Positions 9,079 to 17,435 of a DNA stretch of 59,256 nucleotides are shown here, piece after piece (the stretch's first letter is position 1; the number at the start of each line of letters is the position of its first letter). The position numbers and the translations under genes are program-made. The stretch is from Planctomycetia bacterium (GTDB lineage Bacteria > Planctomycetota > UBA1135 > UBA2386), in contig SXPB01000094.1 in the NCBI GenBank assembly GCA_005776475.1, positions 1 to 59,256 of the forward strand, read 5' to 3'. The notes below the pieces were generated by a model. That model had not been told where the DNA came from. It searched no databases and saw only the letters and a program-made list of their open reading frames with translations.

Positions 9079-9695
9079 GGATGCCTCATGCGCACGAGCC
9101 AGCCGATGTCGTCGCCGACCGGCCGGGCGTTGTAGTCGTAGGTGGTCGTCTGCACGCAGCCGTCGGGACCGGCGCTGAGCACCCAGACGCCGCGGTCGGC
9201 GACCACATCGGTGGACCAACCTGATCGCACCGTGACCAGGTAGGGTCGGCCCCACGGATCGAGCGGCGACTGCTTCAGGTACGGCCCGATCCACGGCGAG
9301 GCTGTTCCGGTTGTGTCCCAAGCTTCGGCGGCAACGCCTTGCGGCGTGTTGCTCTGCAGCTGGTTGCGTAGCGTGTCGATCGTGCCCGCGGCGAACTCGG
9401 CATCGAAGGCGCTGGTGTTGCGCCAAGGATTGACCGTGGGCAGGACGTCGCCCGACACCAGTTTCGTCACCGCGATTGCACCGGCGCGATTGCACGCCGG
9501 CCACTGACCGACGCTGGCTCGGAAGTGCTCCACGGCGCGTCCGATCGATTCGACTTCGCGGGTGGCGCGGTCGAGGCGAGCCAATTCGAGGGCGCTGCCG
9601 GCGAACGGAGCGATGGTGCCGGTGAGCAGCGCGATCGCCGCAATGGCGATGACGATCTCGATCGTGGTGAAGCCTGTTTGTCGCCTGGTCGACAT
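9075..9695 (-). CDS. Pseudopilin, first gene of the minus-strand operon
   Basis: 206-aa prepilin-like protein with leader MSTRRQTG and FTTIEIVIAIAAIALLTGTIA (glutamate at +5). The soluble head contains SPLDPWGRPYLVTV and WVLSAGPDGCVQTTT; the 'DPWGRPY' element is characteristic of GspG-like major pseudopilins. It is the most upstream gene of the minus-strand run and lies divergent from gspE, so the operon promoter should be in the 88-nt gap between them. Confidence 0.85.
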   Translation of the reverse strand: MSTRRQTGFTTIEIVIAIAAIALLTGTIAPFAGSALELARLDRATREVESIGRAVEHFRASVGQWPACNRAGAIAVTKLVSGDVLPTVNPWRNTSAFDAEFAAGTIDTLRNQLQSNTPQGVAAEAWDTTGTASPWIGPYLKQSPLDPWGRPYLVTVRSGWSTDVVADRGVWVLSAGPDGCVQTTTYDYNARPVGDDIGWLVRMRHP

Positions 9696-9783
9696 GATCC
9701 CCGCGGCCCCATCGGCGGGACGCGGCCCGAGTCTTGAACAGGGACCTTCAAGAAACGCTAGTCGGACGTTCGATCAGGTCCGC
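9696..9783. promoter_or_regulatory. Divergent promoter region between the pseudopilin operon and gspE
   Basis: This 88-nt gap separates the start of the nine-gene minus-strand secretion run from the start of gspE on the plus strand. Both transcription units must initiate here or within the neighbouring gene ends. I could not identify a convincing -35/-10 pair, so the call rests only on gene orientation. Confidence 0.4.
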
Positions 9784-11475
9784 ATGGAGACGATTCCTCT
9801 GGTCGTGGAACTTGCCGCCAGCATCGGTGGCATCCCGCCCGAGAAAGCCCAGGAGCTGTGGCGCACCGCAGGTGCCAACGACATCGACTTCATTGAGCGA
9901 CTGCACGTGCTCGGCCTCGTCCCGGAGTCGGACGCGTATCGTCTTCTCGCCAAGAGCCTCGAATTGCCGTTCGAGAATCCGGATGCGCTCGATCTCGACC
10001 CGGTCGTGTTGAGTGTGTTGCCGAAGGAGGCGATGCAGCAGTTCCAGGCGCTGCCCCTGCGTTGGCAGGAGGGGCACCTCGTCGTCGGGCTGCAGAATCC
10101 GACCGATCTGCACACGATCGATGCGATCCAGGAACTGGCGCGCGCGCCGGTGATGCCGACCGTGGTGACGCCGACGGCGATCGCTGCGGGCTTGCGCCAG
10201 CGCGACAGCAAAGGCGAAGGCATCGAAGCGTTGCTTGCGCGGCTCGACCTCGACCGCCTCGACGAGTCGGCCCTGGCGACCCCGCAGAAGCTGCGCGAAG
10301 TCGCCGGTGACAACGCGATCGTCGACCTCGTCAACCTGCTGATCGACGCCGCGCTGCGTCGTCGCGCCAGCGACATCCACATCGAAGTCGGCCGCACGCG
10401 CTGCAAGGTGCGCATGCGTGTCGACGGTTGCCTCGAAGCGACGCAGATGCTGCCAAAGCCCCTGCACTCGGCGCTGATCTCGCGCATCAAGGTGCTGGCT
10501 GATCTCGACATCGCCGAACGCCGCAAGCCGCAGGACGGCCAGTTTCGCCGCAAGACGGGTTCGGGGCGCGTCGTCGAATTCCGCGTAAGCACATTGCCCG
10601 CCGTGCACGGCGAGAAAGCAGTGTTGCGTGTGCTCGACCGCACCAACGTCAAACTCGACCTTGCCGAGCAGGGCATGTCTAAGGACCAGGCGGATCGGCT
10701 GCGCGCCGCCGCCAGTTCGCCGAACGGACTCGTGCTGGTGACCGGCCCCACGGGCTCCGGCAAGACGACCACGCTCTACGGTGTGCTGCACTACCTCAAC
10801 CAGGAGGACAGCAACCTGATCACGGTCGAGGATCCGGTCGAATACGAACTCGAGAACGTCACGCAGGTGCAGGTCGATCCGAAGGCCGGGCGAACGTTCG
10901 CGACGGTGCTGCGGTCGATGCTGCGTCAGGACCCCGACGTCGTCATGGTCGGTGAAATCCGCGACCAGGAGACCGGCGAGATCGCCGTGCATGCCGCACT
11001 GACCGGCCACATGGTCCTGTCGACGTTGCACACGAACTCGGCGATCGGCGCGGTGACGCGGTTGATCGACATGGGCGTCGAGCCCTACCTGCTGGCGCCG
11101 ACCATCACGGCCGTCGTCGCGCAACGACTCGTGCGTCGCCTTTGCCCCGATTGCAGCAAGCCGGGGCCGGCCCCCACGGAAGTGCTCACGCGTTTCGGGC
11201 TCACGCAGTTCGCCAAAGGTGGCAATTGGCGGCGCGCGGAGGGTTGCGGCAGTTGTCGCTCGCGCGGCTTCATCGGGCGCGTGCCGATCTACGAGATCCT
11301 GTTCTGGAACGACGAGCTGGCGCGGTTGCTCGCCAAGGGAACGGCCGAGGAAGAGTTGCTGGTCGCGGCGCGAGCGAGCGGTTTCCGCGATCTGCTGATG
11401 GACGGCGTCGAGAAGGCGTGGGCCGGGCTCACAACGATCCAGGAAGCGATGACCGTCGTGCGCAGCAAGGCCTGA
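9784..11475 (+). CDS. gspE: GspE/PilB-type secretion ATPase
   Basis: 563-aa AAA-type motor ATPase that powers pseudopilus assembly. An N-terminal MshEN-like region (about 1-140) precedes the catalytic core. Visible motifs are Walker A GPTGSGKTT (near residue 320), an Asp box (ITVEDPVEYELENVTQVQV), Walker B with DPDVVMVGEIRDQET, and the His box LTGHMVLSTLHTN. A zinc-binding tetracysteine is present as CPDC (about 454) and CGSC (about 488). The ATG at 9784 is chosen because homology begins there (METIPLVVELA). It is divergent from the main operon but clearly serves it; the PilB/GspE choice follows the secretin and PilMNO context. Confidence 0.93.
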   Translation: METIPLVVELAASIGGIPPEKAQELWRTAGANDIDFIERLHVLGLVPESDAYRLLAKSLELPFENPDALDLDPVVLSVLPKEAMQQFQALPLRWQEGHLVVGLQNPTDLHTIDAIQELARAPVMPTVVTPTAIAAGLRQRDSKGEGIEALLARLDLDRLDESALATPQKLREVAGDNAIVDLVNLLIDAALRRRASDIHIEVGRTRCKVRMRVDGCLEATQMLPKPLHSALISRIKVLADLDIAERRKPQDGQFRRKTGSGRVVEFRVSTLPAVHGEKAVLRVLDRTNVKLDLAEQGMSKDQADRLRAAASSPNGLVLVTGPTGSGKTTTLYGVLHYLNQEDSNLITVEDPVEYELENVTQVQVDPKAGRTFATVLRSMLRQDPDVVMVGEIRDQETGEIAVHAALTGHMVLSTLHTNSAIGAVTRLIDMGVEPYLLAPTITAVVAQRLVRRLCPDCSKPGPAPTEVLTRFGLTQFAKGGNWRRAEGCGSCRSRGFIGRVPIYEILFWNDELARLLAKGTAEEELLVAARASGFRDLLMDGVEKAWAGLTTIQEAMTVVRSKA

Positions 11476-11534
11476 ACGGGTTGCCGGGCGCAGAAGGCTG
11501 CGGGTGCCTTCCCGCACCGCACGCCGTCACTAGA

Positions 11535-12056
11535 TCACAGATCGAAGATGGCGAGGATGTCGTCGCCCGCTGCGACGCCCTGGTTCTTCTGTTGCCAGCT
11601 CGTCTGTTCGATGCCGTCGGGCCCGTACGACATCACCCACACGTCGGCGATGGCGCCGGCCGCGGTGGTGATCTCACCCATGTAGGCGCGTCCCCATGGA
11701 TCGACGGTAGATGGCTTGCTCAGGTACTTCTTTTGGCCAGACACGAGCACTCTTGTGTAGTGCGGCACCAGCGCGGCCGGATCCAGGCAGAAGGCGATGC
11801 CCGGGATGTTCGGGAGAACGGGGCCGGCGGGATAGGTGCCGGTGTCGAGGCGATAGCGGCCGATGGCTTCGACGATCGCTTTCACTTCGGCCTGCGCCTG
11901 CGCCTTCTTGCTGTCGGCCATGGACGAACCGACCATCGGCACGATGGTGCCGGCGAGCAGCGAGAGCACCGCAATGGCGATCACGATCTCAAGCAGCGTG
12001 AAACCGCCGGAGCCCAGCGACCGGACTCCGTTGCAGTTGGCATCAGTGCTGTTCAT
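11535..12056 (-). CDS. Pseudopilin, GspG-like, second of a tandem pair
   Basis: 173-aa prepilin-like protein with a 17-residue leader ending in G and FTLLEIVIAIAVLSLLAGTIV (glutamate at +5). The head contains AEVKAIVEAIGRYRLDTGTYP, VDPWGRAYMGE and VMSYGPDGIEQ, the GspG pattern of a 'DPWG.PY' loop and a 'GPDG' loop. It is a close paralogue of the gene just upstream, with near identity over the first 60 mature residues. The start lies 7 nt after that gene's stop. Confidence 0.88.
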   Translation of the reverse strand: MNSTDANCNGVRSLGSGGFTLLEIVIAIAVLSLLAGTIVPMVGSSMADSKKAQAQAEVKAIVEAIGRYRLDTGTYPAGPVLPNIPGIAFCLDPAALVPHYTRVLVSGQKKYLSKPSTVDPWGRAYMGEITTAAGAIADVWVMSYGPDGIEQTSWQQKNQGVAAGDDILAIFDL

Positions 12057-12063
12057 CTCGCTC

Positions 12064-12561
12064 TCACAGATCGAAGAAGGCGCCGGCGTCGTCGCCGAGT
12101 GTCTGACCGATGTTGGCTTGGGCTGAGCCAGTCTGTTGGACGCCATCCGGCCCCATCGACAACACGAAGACGTCGGTGATGTTGCCCCCCGCAGTGTTGA
12201 TGCCGTAGATGTACGGCCGGCCCCACGGATCGCGCGTGATCGCCTTGCTCAGGTACTTCTTGGTGCCGTGGACCAGGGTCGTCGACAGCGACAGCATCGC
12301 CGAGTCGGTCGAGCCGAAGTTCGCGTTCGGGTTGTTCTGTTCGCCTGGCGGATACAGGCCGGTGTCGAGCTTGTAGCGGCCGATCGCTTCGACGATCGCT
12401 TTCACCTCGCTCTGCGCCTGGGCCTTCTTGCTGTCGGCCATGGTCGATCCGACCATCGGCACGATGGTGCCGGCGAGCAGTGCCAGGACCGCAATCGCGA
12501 TCACGATCTCCAACAGAGTGAAGCCACGCTGGGCGTGGACCGATTGTGTGTTCTCTTGCAT
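12064..12561 (-). CDS. Pseudopilin, GspG-like, first of a tandem pair
   Basis: 165-aa prepilin-like protein; leader MQENTQSVHAQRG, then FTLLEIVIAIAVLALLAGTIV with glutamate at +5. The helix continues into SEVKAIVEAIGRYKLDTGLYP. ITRDPWGRPYIYG and VLSMGPDGVQQTG give the GspG-type head. A strong Shine-Dalgarno (AGGAGAGG) sits about 5 nt before the ATG, which suggests high expression and fits a major pseudopilin. It forms a two-gene unit with its downstream paralogue, facing away from the peptidase-like gene. Confidence 0.9.
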   Translation of the reverse strand: MQENTQSVHAQRGFTLLEIVIAIAVLALLAGTIVPMVGSTMADSKKAQAQSEVKAIVEAIGRYKLDTGLYPPGEQNNPNANFGSTDSAMLSLSTTLVHGTKKYLSKAITRDPWGRPYIYGINTAGGNITDVFVLSMGPDGVQQTGSAQANIGQTLGDDAGAFFDL

Positions 12562-12791
12562 CAACCTCTCCTCGTGCCACGAACTGCGGCGGGGTTCCTT
12601 TCGGCAATTGCCCTTCGCGAATTCAGTGATTGGCCCGAGATGCGCTCGGCGAGGGCGCGAGGCTTCGATGCCAGTGCCTGCACGCGCCCGTCCCGGATCG
12701 AGACGATCGCCGCGCGCGTGGCAAACTCGGCGACCAAGGAACGCATGCCTCGCGTCGAGCCGGCGGCGGATGTGGCTAGACTCAGCTTCCG
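12562..12791. promoter_or_regulatory. Divergent intergenic region with Shine-Dalgarno of the major pseudopilin
   Basis: This 230-nt gap lies between the divergent pseudopilin pair and the large peptidase-like gene. It holds the AGGAGAGG ribosome-binding site of the pseudopilin at its left edge and presumably both promoters. I see no confident promoter hexamers, repeats or RNA structures in it. Confidence 0.35.
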
Positions 12792-15700
12792 ATGCGCGCG
12801 TCGTTTTCGCTCTCCATGGTCGTCGTCGGGCACCTGGCCCTCGCAGCGTTGACGGCGCAGCGACCGATGTCGCTGCCGGTGAACGTGACCGCCACGGTCG
12901 ATGCAGCGACCTTGGCCAAGACCGGCACCGCGGCGCTGCGATTGGGGTTTGTGTGCGAGGAAGTGCTCGATCGCCCGTGGGCGGTGCGGGTCGAGTTGAG
13001 GCGCGCTGGGCGGATGCTGTTGCGCCGCGACCACGCGCCGCCGGTTCCGACGAAGCAGTGGGCCAAGCAGAAGCCGGTCGAGTACTCGTTGCCGCTGGTG
13101 TTTCGCACGCCGCCACAAGGCGTGCTGGTCGGCGACATCATCGAGGTCGCGCTCGGCTTCCACGACGCCGCAGCCGACACCGTGTCGCCGCCGCTCGCGC
13201 GCAACGTCGGCGGCGATGGGATGGTCGTCGTCGCTACGTTCCCATGGCCCGGCGAGGCGCCGGTTCCGGATTCGACCGCTGTCGATGCCACGATCGCGAC
13301 TGCGCTCGCTCTGGCACCGACGAAGCCACAGGAAGCGTGGGACCAGCTCGAGTTCGCGTTCCGCAACCTCGACGACTATCCGCTGAAGGGCAAGTTGCAG
13401 AAGGCGCTGTTGGTGGTCGGCAAGTCACCGCCGGCGGCGCTCACGTTCGAAGAGCACGACATCGTGCAAGAACGCATCCGAGCCGAGCGCGCGCGGTATC
13501 TGCGCCAGGTCGCCGGCCGCATGTTCGATCGCGGCAAACTGCTCGGGGCCCTGATGCTGCTCGACGAGGTCGGTGGCGCCTTGCAGGCCGATGCCGACCG
13601 CGCCGTGTTGGGAGCGCTCGACGAGGCGAAGCGTGCGACGCAGGATCGCGACGGGATCGCCAAGAAGGTGTTCGCCATCGGTGAGGAGCAACAGGCGGTC
13701 GTCGACCAGCTGGCCGCGAAGTGGAAGGGCCTCGACCGCATCGCGCACGCGCTGCATCTCGCCAAGGACAAGTCCCAGCGCGGCATCGCCCGCGCGCTGC
13801 TGCACACGCTGACGTTCACCAACGAGTTCCGCGCCGAAGGCGAAGCCGCCCGCGACCAGTTCGACATGGAGTGGCTCGCCGATGTTCCGGCCGACGAACG
13901 TGCCGAAGCGAAGGCGGCGATGGACCATCCGTGTTGGGCGCGCACCTCGACGCGAGTTTCGCATCGCTTCGTGGTGATCGGGCCAAAGCAGCTCGTCGAC
14001 ACGATCCCCGACGACAGCTTGCTGCGCTTCGACCTCGCCTACCTCTGGCTGACCGATCTGTTCGGTCGCGTGCCCAATCCCAACGGCGATCGCGTCACCG
14101 TCTATTGGAAGGAACTGTGGGAGTTCGGCGGCGGTGTCGGCGGCGGCAAGATCATCGACATCGGCAATGCCGACGCCGCGGCGAAGGGCACACGGGTCGA
14201 CAATGGGTTGCTCTACCACGAGCTCACCCACTGCATCGACGACACGACGCCGGTCTACGGCGGCATGCACGAAGGTCTGGCCGACTTCGGCGCTGCGTTC
14301 GCGCAGATGGAACTCGGCCAGGTTGCCGGCGGCCGCGCGTCGATCGGGCTCGCGCTGCGTGCGTTCCTCGGCGACTACCTCGAACGCGACCTCGAATACT
14401 GGCGCATTCCGAACTACGGGCCGTCGGCGGGCTTCTTCCTGCACTTCGTCACCGAGTACGGCAAGAGCGGCGAAGGCTACCAGTGGCAGCGCTACCGCAA
14501 ATTCTTCCGCGACTACCGCAAGGATCTCGTGAAGGACGCGCGCACGCCAACGCTGGCGCGCGCGTTCGCGTTCCATCTCGTCGAAGCGTTTGGCGAGAAG
14601 GCGTTCGCCGACTTGATCCGCTTCCGCTGGCCGTTGGTGCCGGCCGATCTCGCTGCGATCCGCGCGGAGCAGCAGCTAGCGACGCGACGGGCTGGGGCAG
14701 GCGCCCTCGACGATGCGCCCGGTTCGCCGGTGCCGCGCGACGTGATGGCGGGCAAGCTGCAGAGTGAACAGGCCGACCTCGCCGCGTACCAACTCGAACT
14801 CGGCGTGGTGAAGGACTGGTGGGTCATCGGGCCGTTCCGTCGCGACGGTGCCGACGCCGATGCGTTTCGCTTCCCGCCGGAGCTCGAGATCGATCTCGGC
14901 GCGAAGTACTCTGGCTTCAACAACAACCCGACCTGGCGGCATCCTGGCGACAAGCCGGTCACCGTCGATGCGACGGGCTACGTGCAGTTCGACTATCCCT
15001 ACATGGATTGGACGGCGCTCTACGCGCTGACCCATGTGCACATCGCCAGCGAGCAGCAGGCGTTCCTGCACTTGCGTTGCGACGACGAGGTGACGGTCTT
15101 CGTCAACGACGAGTTGGTCGGCAAGTACGCCGGCGGCGGCGGGCCGCTCGGGCCGTGGCGACCGCACTGGAACGTGATGCTGCCGGATGCGATTCGCTTT
15201 CCGGTGACGCTGCGCGCCGGCCGCAACAAGATCCTGGTCAAGCTCTACAACCACATGGGGCTCGCGGGGCTGACGATGGCGGTGGCGCAACGCAACGGCA
15301 CGCCGCTGACTGGTTGGTCGACCGACCTCGATCCGCCGGTGAAGAAGCTCGCTGCGATCGACGTGCCCGATGGCCGCAAATGGCCGTCCCGCTGGAAGGC
15401 GCGTTTCACCGACTCCGGTGCGCATCGCAAGCTCGACACCGAAGTGGGTTCGTGGCGCGTGCGCAACGGCGCGCTCGAAGGCTTTGCCACCGACCGCGGC
15501 GTCGAATGGCGCAAGTTCACCGTGCGGCCTGGCTTCCCCAAGGACTCGCCGAGCAACCTCGCGTGGTTACCGGAGAAGGCCTGCGACGCGGTGGACGCGT
15601 TCTTGCTGACGTTCGAGTTCGCCGAAGGCTCGGGACCGCCGAAAGCGTGCGTGATCGTGCAAGGCGAAGGGCGGCGCGACGCATTGTCCGGGTGGACGCT

Positions 15701-15989
15701 GATCCTCGAACCCGAGGGCTCTGACAAGGTGCACGCCTGGTTGGAGCGTTACGACCAGCGCATCTACGACGCTGGCGTCAAACCTTGGCGCGTCGATCCG
15801 AAGAAGACCAACACGCTCGAACTGCAGTGGTTCGGCAAACGACTCACGGTGAAGGTCGGCGACGAAGTGTTGTTCGACCAGGCCCCGTTGCTGCCGATTC
15901 CCGGCAGGAACCGCATCGGGCTCGCGACGTGGGGTGAGCAGGTGCGCATCGCGGAGATCGAACTGCGCGGGCCTGGGCGCACTCGGTAG
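12792..15989 (+). CDS. Large secreted HExxH peptidase-like protein with C-terminal beta domains
   Basis: 1065-aa secreted protein. An uncleaved-type N-terminal hydrophobic stretch (about 3-22, ending in ALTAQ) looks like a signal peptide. The middle has HELTH at residues 476-480 and an EGLADF motif with Glu494, the HExxH plus downstream Glu arrangement of gluzincin metallopeptidases such as the MA-like families. Residues about 690-840 resemble a PA14/galactose-binding type beta domain (FLHLRCDDEVTVFVNDELVG, GRNKILVKLYNHMG). Residues about 855-1060 resemble a LamG/DUF1080-type jelly roll (SWRVRNGALEGF, LELQWFGKRLTVKVGDEVLF). The substrate is unknown. It stands alone on the plus strand. Confidence 0.75.
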   Translation: MRASFSLSMVVVGHLALAALTAQRPMSLPVNVTATVDAATLAKTGTAALRLGFVCEEVLDRPWAVRVELRRAGRMLLRRDHAPPVPTKQWAKQKPVEYSLPLVFRTPPQGVLVGDIIEVALGFHDAAADTVSPPLARNVGGDGMVVVATFPWPGEAPVPDSTAVDATIATALALAPTKPQEAWDQLEFAFRNLDDYPLKGKLQKALLVVGKSPPAALTFEEHDIVQERIRAERARYLRQVAGRMFDRGKLLGALMLLDEVGGALQADADRAVLGALDEAKRATQDRDGIAKKVFAIGEEQQAVVDQLAAKWKGLDRIAHALHLAKDKSQRGIARALLHTLTFTNEFRAEGEAARDQFDMEWLADVPADERAEAKAAMDHPCWARTSTRVSHRFVVIGPKQLVDTIPDDSLLRFDLAYLWLTDLFGRVPNPNGDRVTVYWKELWEFGGGVGGGKIIDIGNADAAAKGTRVDNGLLYHELTHCIDDTTPVYGGMHEGLADFGAAFAQMELGQVAGGRASIGLALRAFLGDYLERDLEYWRIPNYGPSAGFFLHFVTEYGKSGEGYQWQRYRKFFRDYRKDLVKDARTPTLARAFAFHLVEAFGEKAFADLIRFRWPLVPADLAAIRAEQQLATRRAGAGALDDAPGSPVPRDVMAGKLQSEQADLAAYQLELGVVKDWWVIGPFRRDGADADAFRFPPELEIDLGAKYSGFNNNPTWRHPGDKPVTVDATGYVQFDYPYMDWTALYALTHVHIASEQQAFLHLRCDDEVTVFVNDELVGKYAGGGGPLGPWRPHWNVMLPDAIRFPVTLRAGRNKILVKLYNHMGLAGLTMAVAQRNGTPLTGWSTDLDPPVKKLAAIDVPDGRKWPSRWKARFTDSGAHRKLDTEVGSWRVRNGALEGFATDRGVEWRKFTVRPGFPKDSPSNLAWLPEKACDAVDAFLLTFEFAEGSGPPKACVIVQGEGRRDALSGWTLILEPEGSDKVHAWLERYDQRIYDAGVKPWRVDPKKTNTLELQWFGKRLTVKVGDEVLFDQAPLLPIPGRNRIGLATWGEQVRIAEIELRGPGRTR

Positions 15990-16047
15990 CGATCTGTTCG
16001 CGACAGCCATGCGCTCCACAAAGCGAACGCCGTTGCGGCGGTAGGCG

Positions 16048-16074
16048 CCACCATGGCTCTCATTGGCATGGTGG
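16048..16074. repeat. Inverted repeat, 8-bp arms with 11-nt loop
   Basis: CCACCATG (16048-16055) and CATGGTGG (16067-16074) are perfect inverted copies 11 nt apart. They lie about 60 nt after the stop of the large peptidase-like gene and 70 nt before the next start. There is no T-run after the right arm, so a classic intrinsic terminator is unlikely. It could be a protein-binding palindrome or chance. Confidence 0.35.
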
Positions 16075-16143
16075 GGGCAGGACCCACCCGCCTTCTCCGA
16101 ACGTGTGGCCGCGCTGCCACACCGGCCTGCAGTTCCGGATGAC

Positions 16144-16650
16144 ATGGCCATGCCCCTGCTCGCCACGCTTGCGCTCGACCTCGTGTTTGCGTTCGCGGGG
16201 CTGTGCAGCGTCTACATCGCGTTCGCATGGGGGGAGCTGTGCGGCATCCGTCCGGGCGGCGACAAATCGGGGCTCGGCGGGTTTGCGTTCGTGTTGCTGT
16301 TCGCGTTGCTGCGGGGCGTTGCGGTCGCGATTGGACTGCTTTGCGTCGCCCGCGATGGCGAGGCCTGGTGGTTGCTGCTCGCGCACTTGGCAATCGGTGT
16401 GATCGCATGGCGCTGCTTCGAACGCGAAGTGCGTCGCGTGCAGGCCGAGCACTGGCCGTCGTTGTCGGTGGGCCTTCTCGTCGGAGTCTTGCTGCCACTG
16501 CCCGCGTTCACGCTGGTGCTGGTTCGCACGAACGAACGCTGGCTTGGCGATGGCGTCAGTGCCTGGTCCATCGTCGCCGGCGGGCTCGCCGGGGCGCATG
16601 CGTTGTGCCATCTGCGGCAGCGCCGCGACATGCTGCGCCAACGGCGGTAG
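16144..16650 (+). CDS. Small integral membrane protein of unknown function
   Basis: 168 aa from the ATG at 16144 (MAMPLLATLALDL); the frame extends upstream without a credible start. Four hydrophobic segments are visible: LDLVFAFAGLCSVYIAFAWG, FVLLFALLRGVAVAIGLLCVA, WWLLLAHLAIGVIAW and LLVGVLLPLPAFTLVLV, plus a weaker C-terminal one. The C-terminus is Arg-rich. I do not recognise a family. It converges on the HEAT-like protein that ends 5 nt later. Confidence 0.6.
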   Translation: MAMPLLATLALDLVFAFAGLCSVYIAFAWGELCGIRPGGDKSGLGGFAFVLLFALLRGVAVAIGLLCVARDGEAWWLLLAHLAIGVIAWRCFEREVRRVQAEHWPSLSVGLLVGVLLPLPAFTLVLVRTNERWLGDGVSAWSIVAGGLAGAHALCHLRQRRDMLRQRR

Positions 16651-16655
16651 CGGCG

Positions 16656-17366
16656 CTACCGCAGTAACTGCGCCATCACGCCGTGCACGCTCGTGCGCAG
16701 GTCGAGGTCGTCGGTTGCGAGAATCGGATCGAGCCGCGCGAGCAGCTCGATGCCGAACGCGCCGAGTTGCGGCAGGTACGGTTCGATGCCGGTGCAGATC
16801 TCGAGCACGTCGCGGGCCGCCGCTTCCCGCACGGCGAACTCGGCGTCGGCGAGCACCTCGTGCAGCAATCGCAGCGACCGCGTGCGCGCGCCAGTCAGGC
16901 GCCAAAGGGCCATCGCGGCGCGGCGTTTGTTCGCGGAATCGGCGCGCGTGGCGAAGCGCGCCACGTGCCCACTCGCCCAGTGCGCGTCCGGCCCAAAACC
17001 CTCCAGCATCGCGAAGGCGACGGCGCGCACATCGTCGAGAGGATCGTCCAGTGCCAGCAGCAAGAACGGCACCATGCGCGTCGCTTGGGTTGCGTCGGCA
17101 ACGGGAGGCGTGCCGCGCCGACGTTCGTGTCCTTGCCGGATCCGGAACACCTGGCGAGCGGCGCCACGTCGCTGCGCGTCGTTGCCGCGCACCAGTTGCT
17201 GCAGCGCCGCGTCGAGCGTGCGTTCCGCGGCGGGTTTGCCAACGATCGAGGCCGACGGTGCCGGGGGCCGCGATGGCGCGAGTTGGCACCACATGGTGAA
17301 GCTGCTCGCGGTGAGAGCGATTCCCAGAGCGATGCCGGACAGAAGTAGCCCGTGCGCGGACGACAT
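16656..17366 (-). CDS. Membrane-anchored HEAT-like repeat protein
   Basis: 236 aa from the ATG at 17366. An N-terminal hydrophobic segment (LLLSGIALGIALTASSFTMW) acts as signal or anchor. The rest is alpha-helical with HEAT/Armadillo character: VPFLLLALDDPLDDVRAVAFAMLEGFG and RLLHEVLADAEFAVREAAARDVLEI show the Asp-Arg pattern of such repeats. No catalytic motif was seen. It lies 69 nt downstream of the copper monooxygenase-like gene and may share its transcript. Confidence 0.65.
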   Translation of the reverse strand: MSSAHGLLLSGIALGIALTASSFTMWCQLAPSRPPAPSASIVGKPAAERTLDAALQQLVRGNDAQRRGAARQVFRIRQGHERRRGTPPVADATQATRMVPFLLLALDDPLDDVRAVAFAMLEGFGPDAHWASGHVARFATRADSANKRRAAMALWRLTGARTRSLRLLHEVLADAEFAVREAAARDVLEICTGIEPYLPQLGAFGIELLARLDPILATDDLDLRTSVHGVMAQLLR

Positions 17367-17435
17367 GGGGAGGCTGTGCGCACGGGAAAGGGAACGTGGG
17401 CACGGTGCCAGCAACGGCGACCGCGCGCCGCCGGT

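Noticed and set aside
16048..16074. Inverted repeat as an intrinsic terminator
   Set aside because: There is no T-run on either side; it is reported only as a repeat.
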